A DNA stretch of 64,000 nucleotides from Sphingomonadales bacterium (GTDB lineage Bacteria; Pseudomonadota; Alphaproteobacteria; Sphingomonadales; Sphingomonadaceae), in NCBI GenBank assembly GCA_017309275.1, contig JAFKLT010000047.1, positions 1 to 64,000 of the forward strand. Reading direction: 5' to 3'. The notes under the pieces were generated by a model. That model searched no databases, was not told the DNA's origin, and saw only the letters and a program-made list of their open reading frames with translations. Positions 8,019 to 15,938 of this stretch are shown here, in pieces. Position 1 is the stretch's first letter, and the number at the start of each line of letters is the position of its first letter. The translations under genes were made by a program, and so were the position numbers.

Positions 8019-8968
8019 TTCGTTCTCCCTGAAGCCTGGTGTTGGTGGAGGCGCAGCAACCCCTCCTGCGCGACGCTCGCGATCAATTGCCCTGTGCGAT
8101 CGAATATCCGTCCCCGACACAGCGCGCGGGCGCCGCCGGCCCACGGGCTGTCCAGCGAATAGAGCATCCAGTCGCCGAAGTCGGGCTGGGCGTGGATCCA
8201 AAGGCTGTGGTCCAGGCTGGCGTTCTGAATTTTCGTTGTCGACCAATGGACCCCGTGCGGCAGCAACGCCGTACTCAACAGCATCATGTCGGAGACATAA
8301 GCGAGTAAGGCGCGGTGGAGCAGCATGTTGTCAGGCACTGGAGCCACGGGTCTGAACCAGAAATGCTGGATCGCCGGACGCGGCGCCGGGTCGATAAAAT
8401 TCCGCGGCGTCACGGGCCGCAACTCGATCGGCATCCGCCGCAGCGCGAAATCGCGAACCCTGTCGATCATCGCAGCGGATTGATCACGCCGGATATCTTC
8501 CTCGCTGCGCAGGCCTTCCGGGGGCGCGACATCGGGCATTTGATCCTGATGGAGATAGCCCGGTTCGGTGATGTGAAAGGATGCCCCCATGGTAAAGATC
8601 AGGGCGTCACCTTGGTACGCGGAGATGCGGCGAGACGAAAAACTCTCGCCATCCCGGTCGCGCTCGACGCGATAGTCGATCGGCATGTCGGGACGTCCCG
8701 CGCGCAAAAAATAGCCATGCATGGAATGGGGCATGCGATCGGCACCGACCGTATGCGACGCTGACGTCATGGCTTGGGCAAAGACTTCGCCGCCGAACAG
8801 GCGCATCCATGCCTTCGCAGGCGACGCGCTCTGGAACCTGTTTGCTCCGGATCTGGCGAGTGAGAGTGAGGTGATCAGCTCCGCGATCAAGCCGTCGGCA
8901 TCGGCTTCGGCCGTGCGGCGGCCAGTCTCGGACACGTGTTTGCCGGTCACATATCCGTCCGCGGTCAT
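8015..8968 (-). CDS. Acyl-CoA thioesterase II (TesB type)
   Basis: Double hot-dog thioesterase of 317 residues, slightly longer than Escherichia coli TesB. Recognisable stretches are RLFGGEVFAQAMTSASHTV, PHSMHGYFLRAGRPDMPIDY and the second domain segment NASLDHSLWIHAQPDFGDW, including the conserved aspartate and the HS pair. The enzyme hydrolyses acyl-CoA to free acid and CoA and may relieve CoA trapping in the pathway. ATG at 8968 follows GAGGAT. First intact gene of a minus-strand unit that continues into the hydroxyacid dehydrogenase by a four-base overlap. Confidence 0.92.
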   Translation of the reverse strand: MTADGYVTGKHVSETGRRTAEADADGLIAELITSLSLARSGANRFQSASPAKAWMRLFGGEVFAQAMTSASHTVGADRMPHSMHGYFLRAGRPDMPIDYRVERDRDGESFSSRRISAYQGDALIFTMGASFHITEPGYLHQDQMPDVAPPEGLRSEEDIRRDQSAAMIDRVRDFALRRMPIELRPVTPRNFIDPAPRPAIQHFWFRPVAPVPDNMLLHRALLAYVSDMMLLSTALLPHGVHWSTTKIQNASLDHSLWIHAQPDFGDWMLYSLDSPWAGGARALCRGRIFDRTGQLIASVAQEGLLRLHQHQASGRTK

Positions 8969-9090
8969 CGGCCATCCTCATCATCGGCAACGCCGGCTAC
9001 CATGCTCGCGCCGCCTTGCCAGCGCACGCGTAACTATTAGGCCAACTGCGTTGCAGCGCGGACGAGGCTCGCATCAATGGCGCCACGGTA

Positions 9091-9391
9091 AGGAAATCGC
9101 CGTGAGACTGCCGCAGCCGGCGCGCCGTGGCACACCGCTCGAAGGCTATGCCCGCTTCGATCGCTCGATCATTTACGAATAACTGTCGTATTTCTATGCC
9201 AGGTTGCCCCGATAACGACCGTTCTTGGCGCCTCCGGTTCACGCAAGCGCCTCCGCGAATCCGCGCGACAGATTGTCGAGCGCTGCCTTCGAAGCGCGGC
9301 ACCTGGTTGCCACGGTTTTGTTAGATCGTGGTGAGATTTTGCGTCTCGATCCGGTGATGAGCTCGCGCCGCCCCGACAGGTCATTCGTCAT
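9091..9391 (-). pseudogene. SDR remnant with large internal deletion
   Basis: An ATG at 9391 with a perfect AGGAGG in front opens MTNDLSGRRELITGSRRK, an SDR N-terminus. The frame then jumps to RASKAALDNLSRGFAEALA, the helix that follows the catalytic tyrosine, and stops at 9239. About 130 residues between the two are gone. Beyond the stop, other frames give PRTVVIGATWHRNTTVIRK and AGIAFERCATA, which loosely match later SDR segments, so the remnant probably reaches about 9091; that boundary is uncertain. Intact ribosome binding site with a broken body points to recent decay. The rest of 8969-9542 shows no gene. Confidence 0.6.
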
Positions 9392-9542
9392 GTTTCCTCC
9401 TGCTTTCCTTTCTGACCGGCCCGGTACTCCGGTTGCCCGCCGACCGCATCGACGCCGGTAGGGGCTTTTCCGAATCCCCATATTTATGATACCTATTCAA
9501 TAATAACGGCACTCGCCAAAGACCAATGCGGAAAGGGTGCAA

Positions 9543-11819
9543 ATGGGTGAGGGAATTCTGAGCGGCGTTCGCGTGGTCGAGATTGCCGGCGGGCAGGCGC
9601 TTTCGGTGGCCGGTTTGTTGCTCGCGGAAGCCGGTGCCGAGGTGGTCAAGGTCGAGGCGGATCGGGGCGCGCGCGGCGCCGCATCGTTCGCCGTCTGGAA
9701 TCGCAGCAAGAAGAGTGTCCACCTTGATATCGAGACGGCCGGTGGGCGCGGGTCGCTCGACCGCCTGCTGCGTGCGGCCGACGTTCTGATGATCGACTGG
9801 CCGGCGGACCGCCAGCATCGCGTCAGGCTGGACGAAGCTTCGCTCGCGGACCTTCATCCGCACCTCATACATACGGCGATCGGCGGTTGGCCGGCGAACC
9901 ATCCGCTCGCCGGCCGTCCGGTCGACGACACGATCATCCTCGCCGAATCGGGACTGATGGACGAACAGCGGGGCGTGCGCGACGGGCCCATTTATCTGCG
10001 CTTTCCTCTCGGAAGCTGGGGCGCGGCGTATCTCGCCGCAACCGGCGTCGTGTCGCGCCTGATCCAAGCTGGCCGGGGCGGCGGAACAGGGCCGGTTTCG
10101 ACGAGTCTCGTGCAGGGAGCGTTGCTACCGACCGCGATGCTCTGGCGCCGGGCGGAATTTGCATCATTGGCGCTGATCGACAGCATGAACAAGGGGATGC
10201 GTTCGCCGCAGTTCGAATGCGGCGACGGCGTCTGGATCCACGTCAAGGCGCCGCCCGACGATGCGCCGCTGATGCGCGCCGCGCTCGACGCGCTCGGGCC
10301 CGACAGGATTGCCGAACTCAACCGGGGATGGCCGAGCAACCATACGTGCGTCAACTGGGGCGCCAATGCCCATGTCTTCAAGACGCGCCCCAGCGCCGAA
10401 TGGCTGGCCGACCTGTGGGGTGCGGATGTGCCGGTGCAGGCGGACGTACCGATGGGGGCGATCTACCGCGATGAGCAGGCGCTGGCGAATGGCTATGTCG
10501 TCGATGTCGAGGATCCGGAACTGGGAAAGACGCGGCAACCCGGCGTGCCCTGTACGGTCGATCCGCCGATGCGCGTCCGGTCCGCGGCACCGGGACTTGG
10601 AACCACGCCGATATCGGTATGGGACGATGCCCTTACGCCGGATCGCAAGCGGGTCGATGATGCCCTTCCATTGACGGGTGTCCGCATCGCGGACTTCGGT
10701 TCCTTCGTCGCGGGGCCGCTCGCGCCTATGATCCTGGGCGATCTCGGGGCCGACGTCATCAAGATCGAGGGGACCGGCGGCGACGTCATGCGCCGGGTCG
10801 AAGGGGCGTTTCTAGGGGCGCAGCGAGGCAAGCGATCGCTTGCGCTCGACCTGAAGTCGCCGGCGGCAGCCAAGGTCGTCGAACGGCTCGTCCGATGGGC
10901 AGACATCGTTCATCACAATATCCGCATGCCGGCGGCGCGGCGCATCGGGCTCGCGAACGATCAGGTGATGGCGATCAGTCCTGACGTTATTTTTTGCCAT
11001 GTCAGCTCCTATGGGCCGGTTGGGCCGCGAAAGGATTGGCCGGGATATGACCAACTGTTCCAGGCGCAGTCGGGCTGGGAATATGAAGGGGCGGGCGAGG
11101 GCAATCCGCCGATGTGGCATCGCTTCGGCATGATGGACCATCAGGCGGGGCTGGCGTCGGCGCTCGCCATGCTCCTGGCGCTTTACCACCGCGACCGCAC
11201 CGGGCAACGACAGGCGGCGGCCGGATCCCTGCTTGGCGCGAGCGTGATGACGGTCAGCGAGACGGTGATGCTGGATGACGGTGCGCTCTCACCCCTGCCG
11301 CAGCTCGATGCCCGCCAGATGGGCGTGGGTCCCGGACGCCGGCTTTATGCGGTGAAAGACGGATGGGTCGCGCTGGTTGCGGAAAAAGACGAAGCGCTTT
11401 TCCGTTTGTGCGATCTGGCGGGCGCTGATTGTGCGGAAGAGCTCGAGGAATGCCTGTCAGACCTCGACATGGAATCGGTGATCACGATGGCCGCTGCTGC
11501 GGGAGGATGCGCGGTTGTGGCGCATCAGGATCACCGCGATGCCTTTTTCGACGATCCGGATAACCGGCGCTTGGGACTTGTTCGGACCTATCGGCATGCG
11601 CGACTGGGACGGCTCGATCTTCCTGGCGCGTTCTTGCATTTTGGCGCGCGTCCCGCCATCGGCGACTTGCCGCCCCCAGACGTCGGTGAGCATAGCCGGC
11701 CTGTCATGAGCGAGATCGGGATGACAGCGAAAGAAGCCGAAGAATTGATCGCGGCCGGCACCGTTCATGACGGGGGCCACGGCGCCGGCGCGATTGCCTT
11801 TCGATCCGCCGCGGTGTGA
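9543..11819 (+). CDS. Double-domain family III CoA-transferase (CaiB/BaiF)
   Basis: A 758-residue protein made of two family III CoA-transferase modules. Module 1 (about 1-375) begins GVRVVEIAGGQALSVAG; module 2 (about 380-758) begins GVRIADFGSFVAGPLAPMIL and has DLGADVIKIE and KRSLALDLKSP. These enzymes move CoA between acids through an aspartyl-CoA. Module 2 keeps the nucleophile region as FGMMDHQAG (Asp532). In the matching place module 1 has FPLGSWGAA with Ser158, so module 1 probably cannot form the intermediate. The ATG at 9543 has GGAAAGGG before it; an in-frame GTG lies two codons upstream. It is followed by a TetR gene on the same strand. Confidence 0.9.
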   Translation: MGEGILSGVRVVEIAGGQALSVAGLLLAEAGAEVVKVEADRGARGAASFAVWNRSKKSVHLDIETAGGRGSLDRLLRAADVLMIDWPADRQHRVRLDEASLADLHPHLIHTAIGGWPANHPLAGRPVDDTIILAESGLMDEQRGVRDGPIYLRFPLGSWGAAYLAATGVVSRLIQAGRGGGTGPVSTSLVQGALLPTAMLWRRAEFASLALIDSMNKGMRSPQFECGDGVWIHVKAPPDDAPLMRAALDALGPDRIAELNRGWPSNHTCVNWGANAHVFKTRPSAEWLADLWGADVPVQADVPMGAIYRDEQALANGYVVDVEDPELGKTRQPGVPCTVDPPMRVRSAAPGLGTTPISVWDDALTPDRKRVDDALPLTGVRIADFGSFVAGPLAPMILGDLGADVIKIEGTGGDVMRRVEGAFLGAQRGKRSLALDLKSPAAAKVVERLVRWADIVHHNIRMPAARRIGLANDQVMAISPDVIFCHVSSYGPVGPRKDWPGYDQLFQAQSGWEYEGAGEGNPPMWHRFGMMDHQAGLASALAMLLALYHRDRTGQRQAAAGSLLGASVMTVSETVMLDDGALSPLPQLDARQMGVGPGRRLYAVKDGWVALVAEKDEALFRLCDLAGADCAEELEECLSDLDMESVITMAAAAGGCAVVAHQDHRDAFFDDPDNRRLGLVRTYRHARLGRLDLPGAFLHFGARPAIGDLPPPDVGEHSRPVMSEIGMTAKEAEELIAAGTVHDGGHGAGAIAFRSAAV

Positions 11820-11965
11820 TTTGCCATTGCCGAGGATAATATAATAGGAACCCACGGGGATGACTTCGGTCTATTCATCAGCCATCGGTGGGGCCTGGGT
11901 CCGGAAGCGCATGCGGGCGGCTTGCGACGAAAGGGGACCGGCGCGGGAAACGGGGAAGACAGATT

Positions 11966-12646
11966 GTGTCCAGCGAAAGCCTGATTGAAAAGAAACCGCG
12001 CAAACCCGACGGCGTACCGGTGCGCCGCGCGAATGCCGCCCGCTCGAAGCGGCTCAAGTCGGAGGTGACGCGCGCGCGCCTGTGCGCTGCCGCCGCGCGC
12101 CTTATCGAGCAGAAGTCGCTCCGTCTTATCACGGTGTCGGAACTGACGACACTCGCAGGGGTCGCGCCGTCGACTTTCTATATCTATTTTGCCGATGTCG
12201 ATGAGGTCGTGCTGGCTTTGCTCGAAGAGGCCAATGCGGAGATGCCCGATCTCGGCGCTTATGCCAGGGCCATAACACTGGATCGGCTGGAGACGAGCGT
12301 TCGCGATCTGGTGCATGAATATCTCGCTTTCTGGGACAAGCATTATGCTCTGCTACGCATCCGCAACCTTGCAGCGGACGAGGGTGAGGCGCGTTTTCGT
12401 GACGCGCGCGGCAAAATGCTTGGCCCGCTTCTCTTTGCGCTCGCCGAGAAGATAGGGAAATTTCGGGGCAAGGACCTGACGGCGCGTACGCCGCCGCTCG
12501 CGGTCGCGTCGGTCGTGTCAGGGTCGATGGAGCGGCTGGCTTCCTTCATCCGTTTTCGCCACGCCTCGCCTGACATGTCGCGCAAGCGGCTCATCGATGC
12601 CGAAGTTTTCCTGATTTGCCAGGTTCTCGGCATGGACAAGCCCTAG
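11966..12646 (+). CDS. TetR/AcrR family transcriptional regulator
   Basis: Regulator of 226 residues. The helix-turn-helix lies near residues 45-75: ITVSELTTLAGVAPSTFYIYF is the family signature, with the usual Tyr-x-Tyr-Phe end. A basic N-terminal tail (EKKPRKPDG, SKRLKSEVTRAR) precedes it. The rest is an all-helical ligand domain. I chose the GTG at 11966 because GGGGAAGACAG lies before it; the frame is open upstream to 11888 but without support. It is the only regulator seen in the catabolic cluster, so control by an acyl-CoA intermediate is a reasonable guess. AT-rich sequence with TATAAT-like hexamers at 11834-11847 probably holds its promoter. Confidence 0.85.
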   Translation: MSSESLIEKKPRKPDGVPVRRANAARSKRLKSEVTRARLCAAAARLIEQKSLRLITVSELTTLAGVAPSTFYIYFADVDEVVLALLEEANAEMPDLGAYARAITLDRLETSVRDLVHEYLAFWDKHYALLRIRNLAADEGEARFRDARGKMLGPLLFALAEKIGKFRGKDLTARTPPLAVASVVSGSMERLASFIRFRHASPDMSRKRLIDAEVFLICQVLGMDKP

Positions 12647-12669
12647 CATGGCCCAGCTGGCCAGTTTGA

Positions 12670-13422
12670 TCACGGCCGTAGCGGAAAGCCGCCGCTGACG
12701 TTGATCGTCTCGCCGGTGATGAACGAGGCTTCGTCGGAACAGAGAAATTCGGCGAGGTGGGCGACATCCTGCATCGTTCCTTGGCGCCGCACTAGTTGCA
12801 GATCGCGGATGACGGACGCGGTGCGCTCGGTCGGCATCTCGGCCATCGCCGAGGGGGAATCGACCAGTCCGGGGGCGATGCCGCAAACCCTGATAGCGTC
12901 GGCTGCAAATTCCTTGGCCAGTCCGACCGTCAGCCCGCGCACGGCGAGCTTGGAGACGCCGTAGCAGTTCGTGGCAGCGATCCCCGCGATGGATCCCATA
13001 TTGACGATCACGCCGCCGCCACGCTCGCGCATCGAGGTGCGGCAGGCGGCCGCACAATTGACGATGCCGATGATATTGACGTCAAGCATGGTGCGCCATT
13101 CGGCGACTGGCAGCTGCGTGATCGGCACGGCATAGCGCAACAGGTGTCGGCCGGCATTGTTGATCAGCATATCGATCCCGCCAAGCGTGCTCGAGATCTG
13201 CGCCATGGCGGATGACGCCATCGCCTCGTCAGAGACGTCACAGGTGACTCCCAGTGCATCGGTCCCCTCGCGCTGGAGTTCCCTTGCCGCATGGCTTGCC
13301 GCTTCGCCGTCGATGTCGGCAATCGCGATGGCCGCTCCCCGCGACGCGAAATGGCGCGCTATGGTCCATCCGATCCCGCGCCCGCCGCCTGTTACGACAG
13401 CCACCTTGCCCGCAAATTTCAA
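12670..13422 (-). CDS. SDR family oxidoreductase
   Basis: Classical SDR of 250 residues. TGGGRGIGWTIARHF binds the cofactor, NNAGRHLL and NMGSIAG mark the centre, and NCYGVSKLAVRGL gives Tyr-x3-Lys. The aspartate in IADIDGEAA near residue 38 suggests NAD rather than NADP. The C-terminus ends TGETINVSGGF, as usual. Convergent with the TetR gene 23 bases away, divergent from the DUF2889 gene. Part of the catabolic cluster; substrate unknown. Confidence 0.9.
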   Translation of the reverse strand: MKFAGKVAVVTGGGRGIGWTIARHFASRGAAIAIADIDGEAASHAARELQREGTDALGVTCDVSDEAMASSAMAQISSTLGGIDMLINNAGRHLLRYAVPITQLPVAEWRTMLDVNIIGIVNCAAACRTSMRERGGGVIVNMGSIAGIAATNCYGVSKLAVRGLTVGLAKEFAADAIRVCGIAPGLVDSPSAMAEMPTERTASVIRDLQLVRRQGTMQDVAHLAEFLCSDEASFITGETINVSGGFPLRP

Positions 13423-13575
13423 CGTCTTTTGCCCCCGTCAGTTTTGCCGCTGCCAATATGGCGATTTTGCGCCGGCCCCGCCACGCGGCACTTATGCTTT
13501 GTCGGTGCCCGTCCGGCGACAATCCCCCCCGCCGCGCAGCTTCATCGCGCGCTCGCCACCGCCTATTGAGCAAGA

Positions 13576-14400
13576 ATGACTGGTGGCCGCTTCATCGATT
13601 CATTTCCCGCCGCAAGCGATGGATCCGGACTCAACCGAGTCATCCGATTGCGGGCGGGCGCGGACGAAGTCCGCGCCGCGATCGAGGACGATTTTCACCA
13701 TTTCCGGGTTTCCATCCGGCACGACGGTCACCGCGTAACGGGCGTCGAGGCCGACGCGCTTCGACAGCCTTTCTCTCTCTGCGGCGCGGCCGGAAGCCGG
13801 CTCGAAGCGTTGGTGGGCGAACATCTGGTTCACGATACGACGCTGTTCTTCAGGCATCACGATGCCTTGCTGCAATGCACGCACCAGTTCGATCTGGCTA
13901 CGCTGGCGATCGCCATGGCCGCGCGCGGCACGGGCGTCCGCAAATATCATGCCTTCGTCGAAGATCATGGAGATGCAGGCGCCGCGCGACGGGCGACCTT
14001 GCGGCGCGATGATGTGGAAATATTGTCCTGGCGATTTCTCGATGGTGTGATCGAGGCGCCCGGCCGATATTCCGGTCGTGCGCTAGGGCGCGGGTTCACG
14101 GCCTGGGCGGGAACCAGTCTTGGTGCAGACCAGGCCGAGGCGGCGCTGGTCCTGCGTCGGGCTGTCTTTATTTCGAACGGCCGCGGCCGCACCGAGGAGC
14201 TCGACCGGGCACCGCACGCAGCGCCGCGCGGAGGGTGCTGGGTGCAGCAGCCCGAACGCGCACCGCTCGCGCTTCGTCAAAAGGGGACTTCGCTCGATTT
14301 TTCGCAGCGGCCCGATCTGCTGACCGCCGGCGACGAGCGGTGGCTCGCCTTCGAGGAGCCGCGCACCGCGCCATCGACCGCTACGATTGATTCTATATAG
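13576..14400 (+). CDS. DUF2889 domain protein
   Basis: A 274-residue protein. The stretches HDGHRVTGVEADALRQPFSL, then CTHQFDLATLAIAMAARG and YHAFVEDHG, match the conserved core of DUF2889, a family often seen beside catabolic acyl-CoA genes and without known activity. Conserved His and Asp residues in CTHQFDLA hint at metal or substrate binding, but that is inference. ATG at 13576 has a weak GAGCAAGA in front. The stop overlaps an inverted repeat preceding the amidohydrolase gene, 55 bases away, so the two may be co-regulated. Confidence 0.78.
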   Translation: MTGGRFIDSFPAASDGSGLNRVIRLRAGADEVRAAIEDDFHHFRVSIRHDGHRVTGVEADALRQPFSLCGAAGSRLEALVGEHLVHDTTLFFRHHDALLQCTHQFDLATLAIAMAARGTGVRKYHAFVEDHGDAGAARRATLRRDDVEILSWRFLDGVIEAPGRYSGRALGRGFTAWAGTSLGADQAEAALVLRRAVFISNGRGRTEELDRAPHAAPRGGCWVQQPERAPLALRQKGTSLDFSQRPDLLTAGDERWLAFEEPRTAPSTATIDSI

Positions 14401-14414
14401 TGACGACCCGTCAC
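14400..14414. promoter_or_regulatory. Inverted repeat upstream of amidohydrolase
   Basis: GTGACG-ACC-CGTCAC, a perfect 6-3-6 inverted repeat, sits 42 bases before the amidohydrolase ATG and touches the DUF2889 stop. A TATGAT hexamer lies at 14423-14428, so the repeat is where a dimeric repressor would block a promoter. Which regulator binds is not known; the TetR of this cluster is a candidate only. Confidence 0.4.
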
Positions 14415-14455
14415 AAAACTGCTATGATCAGCTTTAAATGGATGGAGAGGCACCG

Positions 14456-15751
14456 ATGAAAATCGACGATATGATTCTTGTAAGCGTGGACGACCATGTC
14501 TGCGAGCCGCCCGACATGTTCGTCCGGCATATCTCGCCCAAATATAAGGGGCAGGAGCCGCAGGTCGTGACGACCGAGCACGGTCAGGCGTGGGTCATCG
14601 AAGGCAAGAAAAATTCCGGTCTCGGGCTGAATGCCGTTGTGGGACGTCCCAAGGAAGAATATGGGATGGAGCCGATGTCATTCGACCATCTGCGTGCTGG
14701 CACATATGACATTCATGCGCGAATCGACGACATGGACGTCAATGGCGTTCTGGGGTCGATCAATTTTCCGCAATTCCCGGGTTTTGCCGGCGTTCGCTTT
14801 CTGAAGCAGAACGACAAGGGCCTCGCGCTTGCGACGATCCAGGCCTATAATGACTGGCACGTTCAGGACTGGTGCGGGCCCTATCCCGGCCGCATGATCC
14901 CGCTGGCCCTGCTGCCGCTCTGGGATATCGACCTGACGATGGCCGAGATGAAGCGAATGATCGCGCTGGGCGTGCATTCGTGCAGCTTTCCGGACAATCC
15001 CGCGATGATCGGCCTTCCGAGCTTGCACGATGAGCAATGGCGGCCGTTCTGGGAGCTGTGCAATGACAATAAGGTCGTTCTCTCGGCACATATCGGTACG
15101 GGTTCGCACGCCGCCCACGCTTCGGACCTTTCGCCGATCAGTTCGTGGATCACCTCGATGCCGATCTCGATCGCCAATAGCGCGGCCGATTGGCTCTTTG
15201 CCTCCTTCTGGAAAGACTTTCCCGATCTCAAGATTGCGCTGTCGGAGGGTAGCATCGGCTGGGTCCCCTATTTCCTTGAGCGTGCCGAAACCACAGTTCG
15301 CCAGCACAGTGCCTGGACGAATCTCAATCTCGGCGGAATGACCCCCACCGAGATTTTCCGACGGCACTTCCTGACGTGCTTCATCGAGGATAATTTCGGG
15401 CTGCTGAACAGGCACTCGATCGGGATCGATAATATCGCGTGGGAATGCGACTATCCGCATTCGGACTGCGTCTGGCCGCTCTCACCCGAAGAGGTCTGGC
15501 GCGGCGTGAAGGATCTGCCCAAGGAGGAAGTCGACAAGATCACACATGGCAATGCCATGCGCTTTTACAGCTACGATCCCTTTCCGTTGCTCGGCCGCGA
15601 AAACTGCACGGTCGGGGCGCTCCGGGCCCAGGCGGCTGCGAAGGGCGTTGATACGGCCGAGCAGGCTTCGCTCGGCGGGCTCGCGCCCAAATGGGAACCC
15701 GGCAAGCCGATAACTTCGGGCGATGTGCAAAAAATGTTGTCGACCGTCTGA
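14456..15751 (+). CDS. Amidohydrolase family 2 protein (ACMSD / resorcylate decarboxylase-like)
   Basis: Protein of 431 residues. The start VSVDDHVCEPPDMF is a variant of the Asp-x-His-x-x-Glu-Pro metal site of amidohydrolase family 2; later conserved sites are LSAHIGTGS (metal histidine), ALSEGSIGWVPYFLERAE, and ECDYPHSDCVWPLS with the catalytic aspartate pair. Family members are metal-dependent decarboxylases or hydrolases of ring or ring-cleavage products. The ATG at 14456 follows GGAGAGG; an ATG at 14438 is also in frame but overlaps that binding site. Lies between DUF2889 and a CoA ligase. Confidence 0.87.
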   Translation: MKIDDMILVSVDDHVCEPPDMFVRHISPKYKGQEPQVVTTEHGQAWVIEGKKNSGLGLNAVVGRPKEEYGMEPMSFDHLRAGTYDIHARIDDMDVNGVLGSINFPQFPGFAGVRFLKQNDKGLALATIQAYNDWHVQDWCGPYPGRMIPLALLPLWDIDLTMAEMKRMIALGVHSCSFPDNPAMIGLPSLHDEQWRPFWELCNDNKVVLSAHIGTGSHAAHASDLSPISSWITSMPISIANSAADWLFASFWKDFPDLKIALSEGSIGWVPYFLERAETTVRQHSAWTNLNLGGMTPTEIFRRHFLTCFIEDNFGLLNRHSIGIDNIAWECDYPHSDCVWPLSPEEVWRGVKDLPKEEVDKITHGNAMRFYSYDPFPLLGRENCTVGALRAQAAAKGVDTAEQASLGGLAPKWEPGKPITSGDVQKMLSTV

Positions 15752-15770
15752 CTCCGCGGCGGTCGCCGGC

Positions 15771-15830
15771 TGCCGCGATCGGGGAAGGGCAAACTGGCCC
15801 GAACGGCTCTCCTCCATCCCGATCGCGGCA
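15771..15830. repeat. 13-bp inverted repeat in intergenic region
   Basis: TGCCGCGATCGGG at 15771-15783 is complemented exactly at 15818-15830, with a 34-base loop. It stands 20 bases after the amidohydrolase stop. No T run follows, so it is either a factor-assisted terminator, an mRNA-protecting structure or a binding site. The remaining intergenic sequence up to 15938 shows nothing else. Confidence 0.5.
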
Positions 15831-15938
15831 ATTTATGTGAAACACCATCGCAAAACTCGCGCCCTGGCCATGTCGTCGGGCGCCGGGTGTCGCTAGACAT
15901 CGGCGACCCCATTGCAAGCCCTGAGGATAGTAGAGAGC

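Noticed and set aside
11826..11850. Similarity of the AT-rich TTCCTATTAT sequence (minus strand) to the SOS box region at 51590
   Set aside because: The second GTTC at the required seven-base spacing is missing, so it is not an SOS box; shared bases are probably promoter-like AT sequence.
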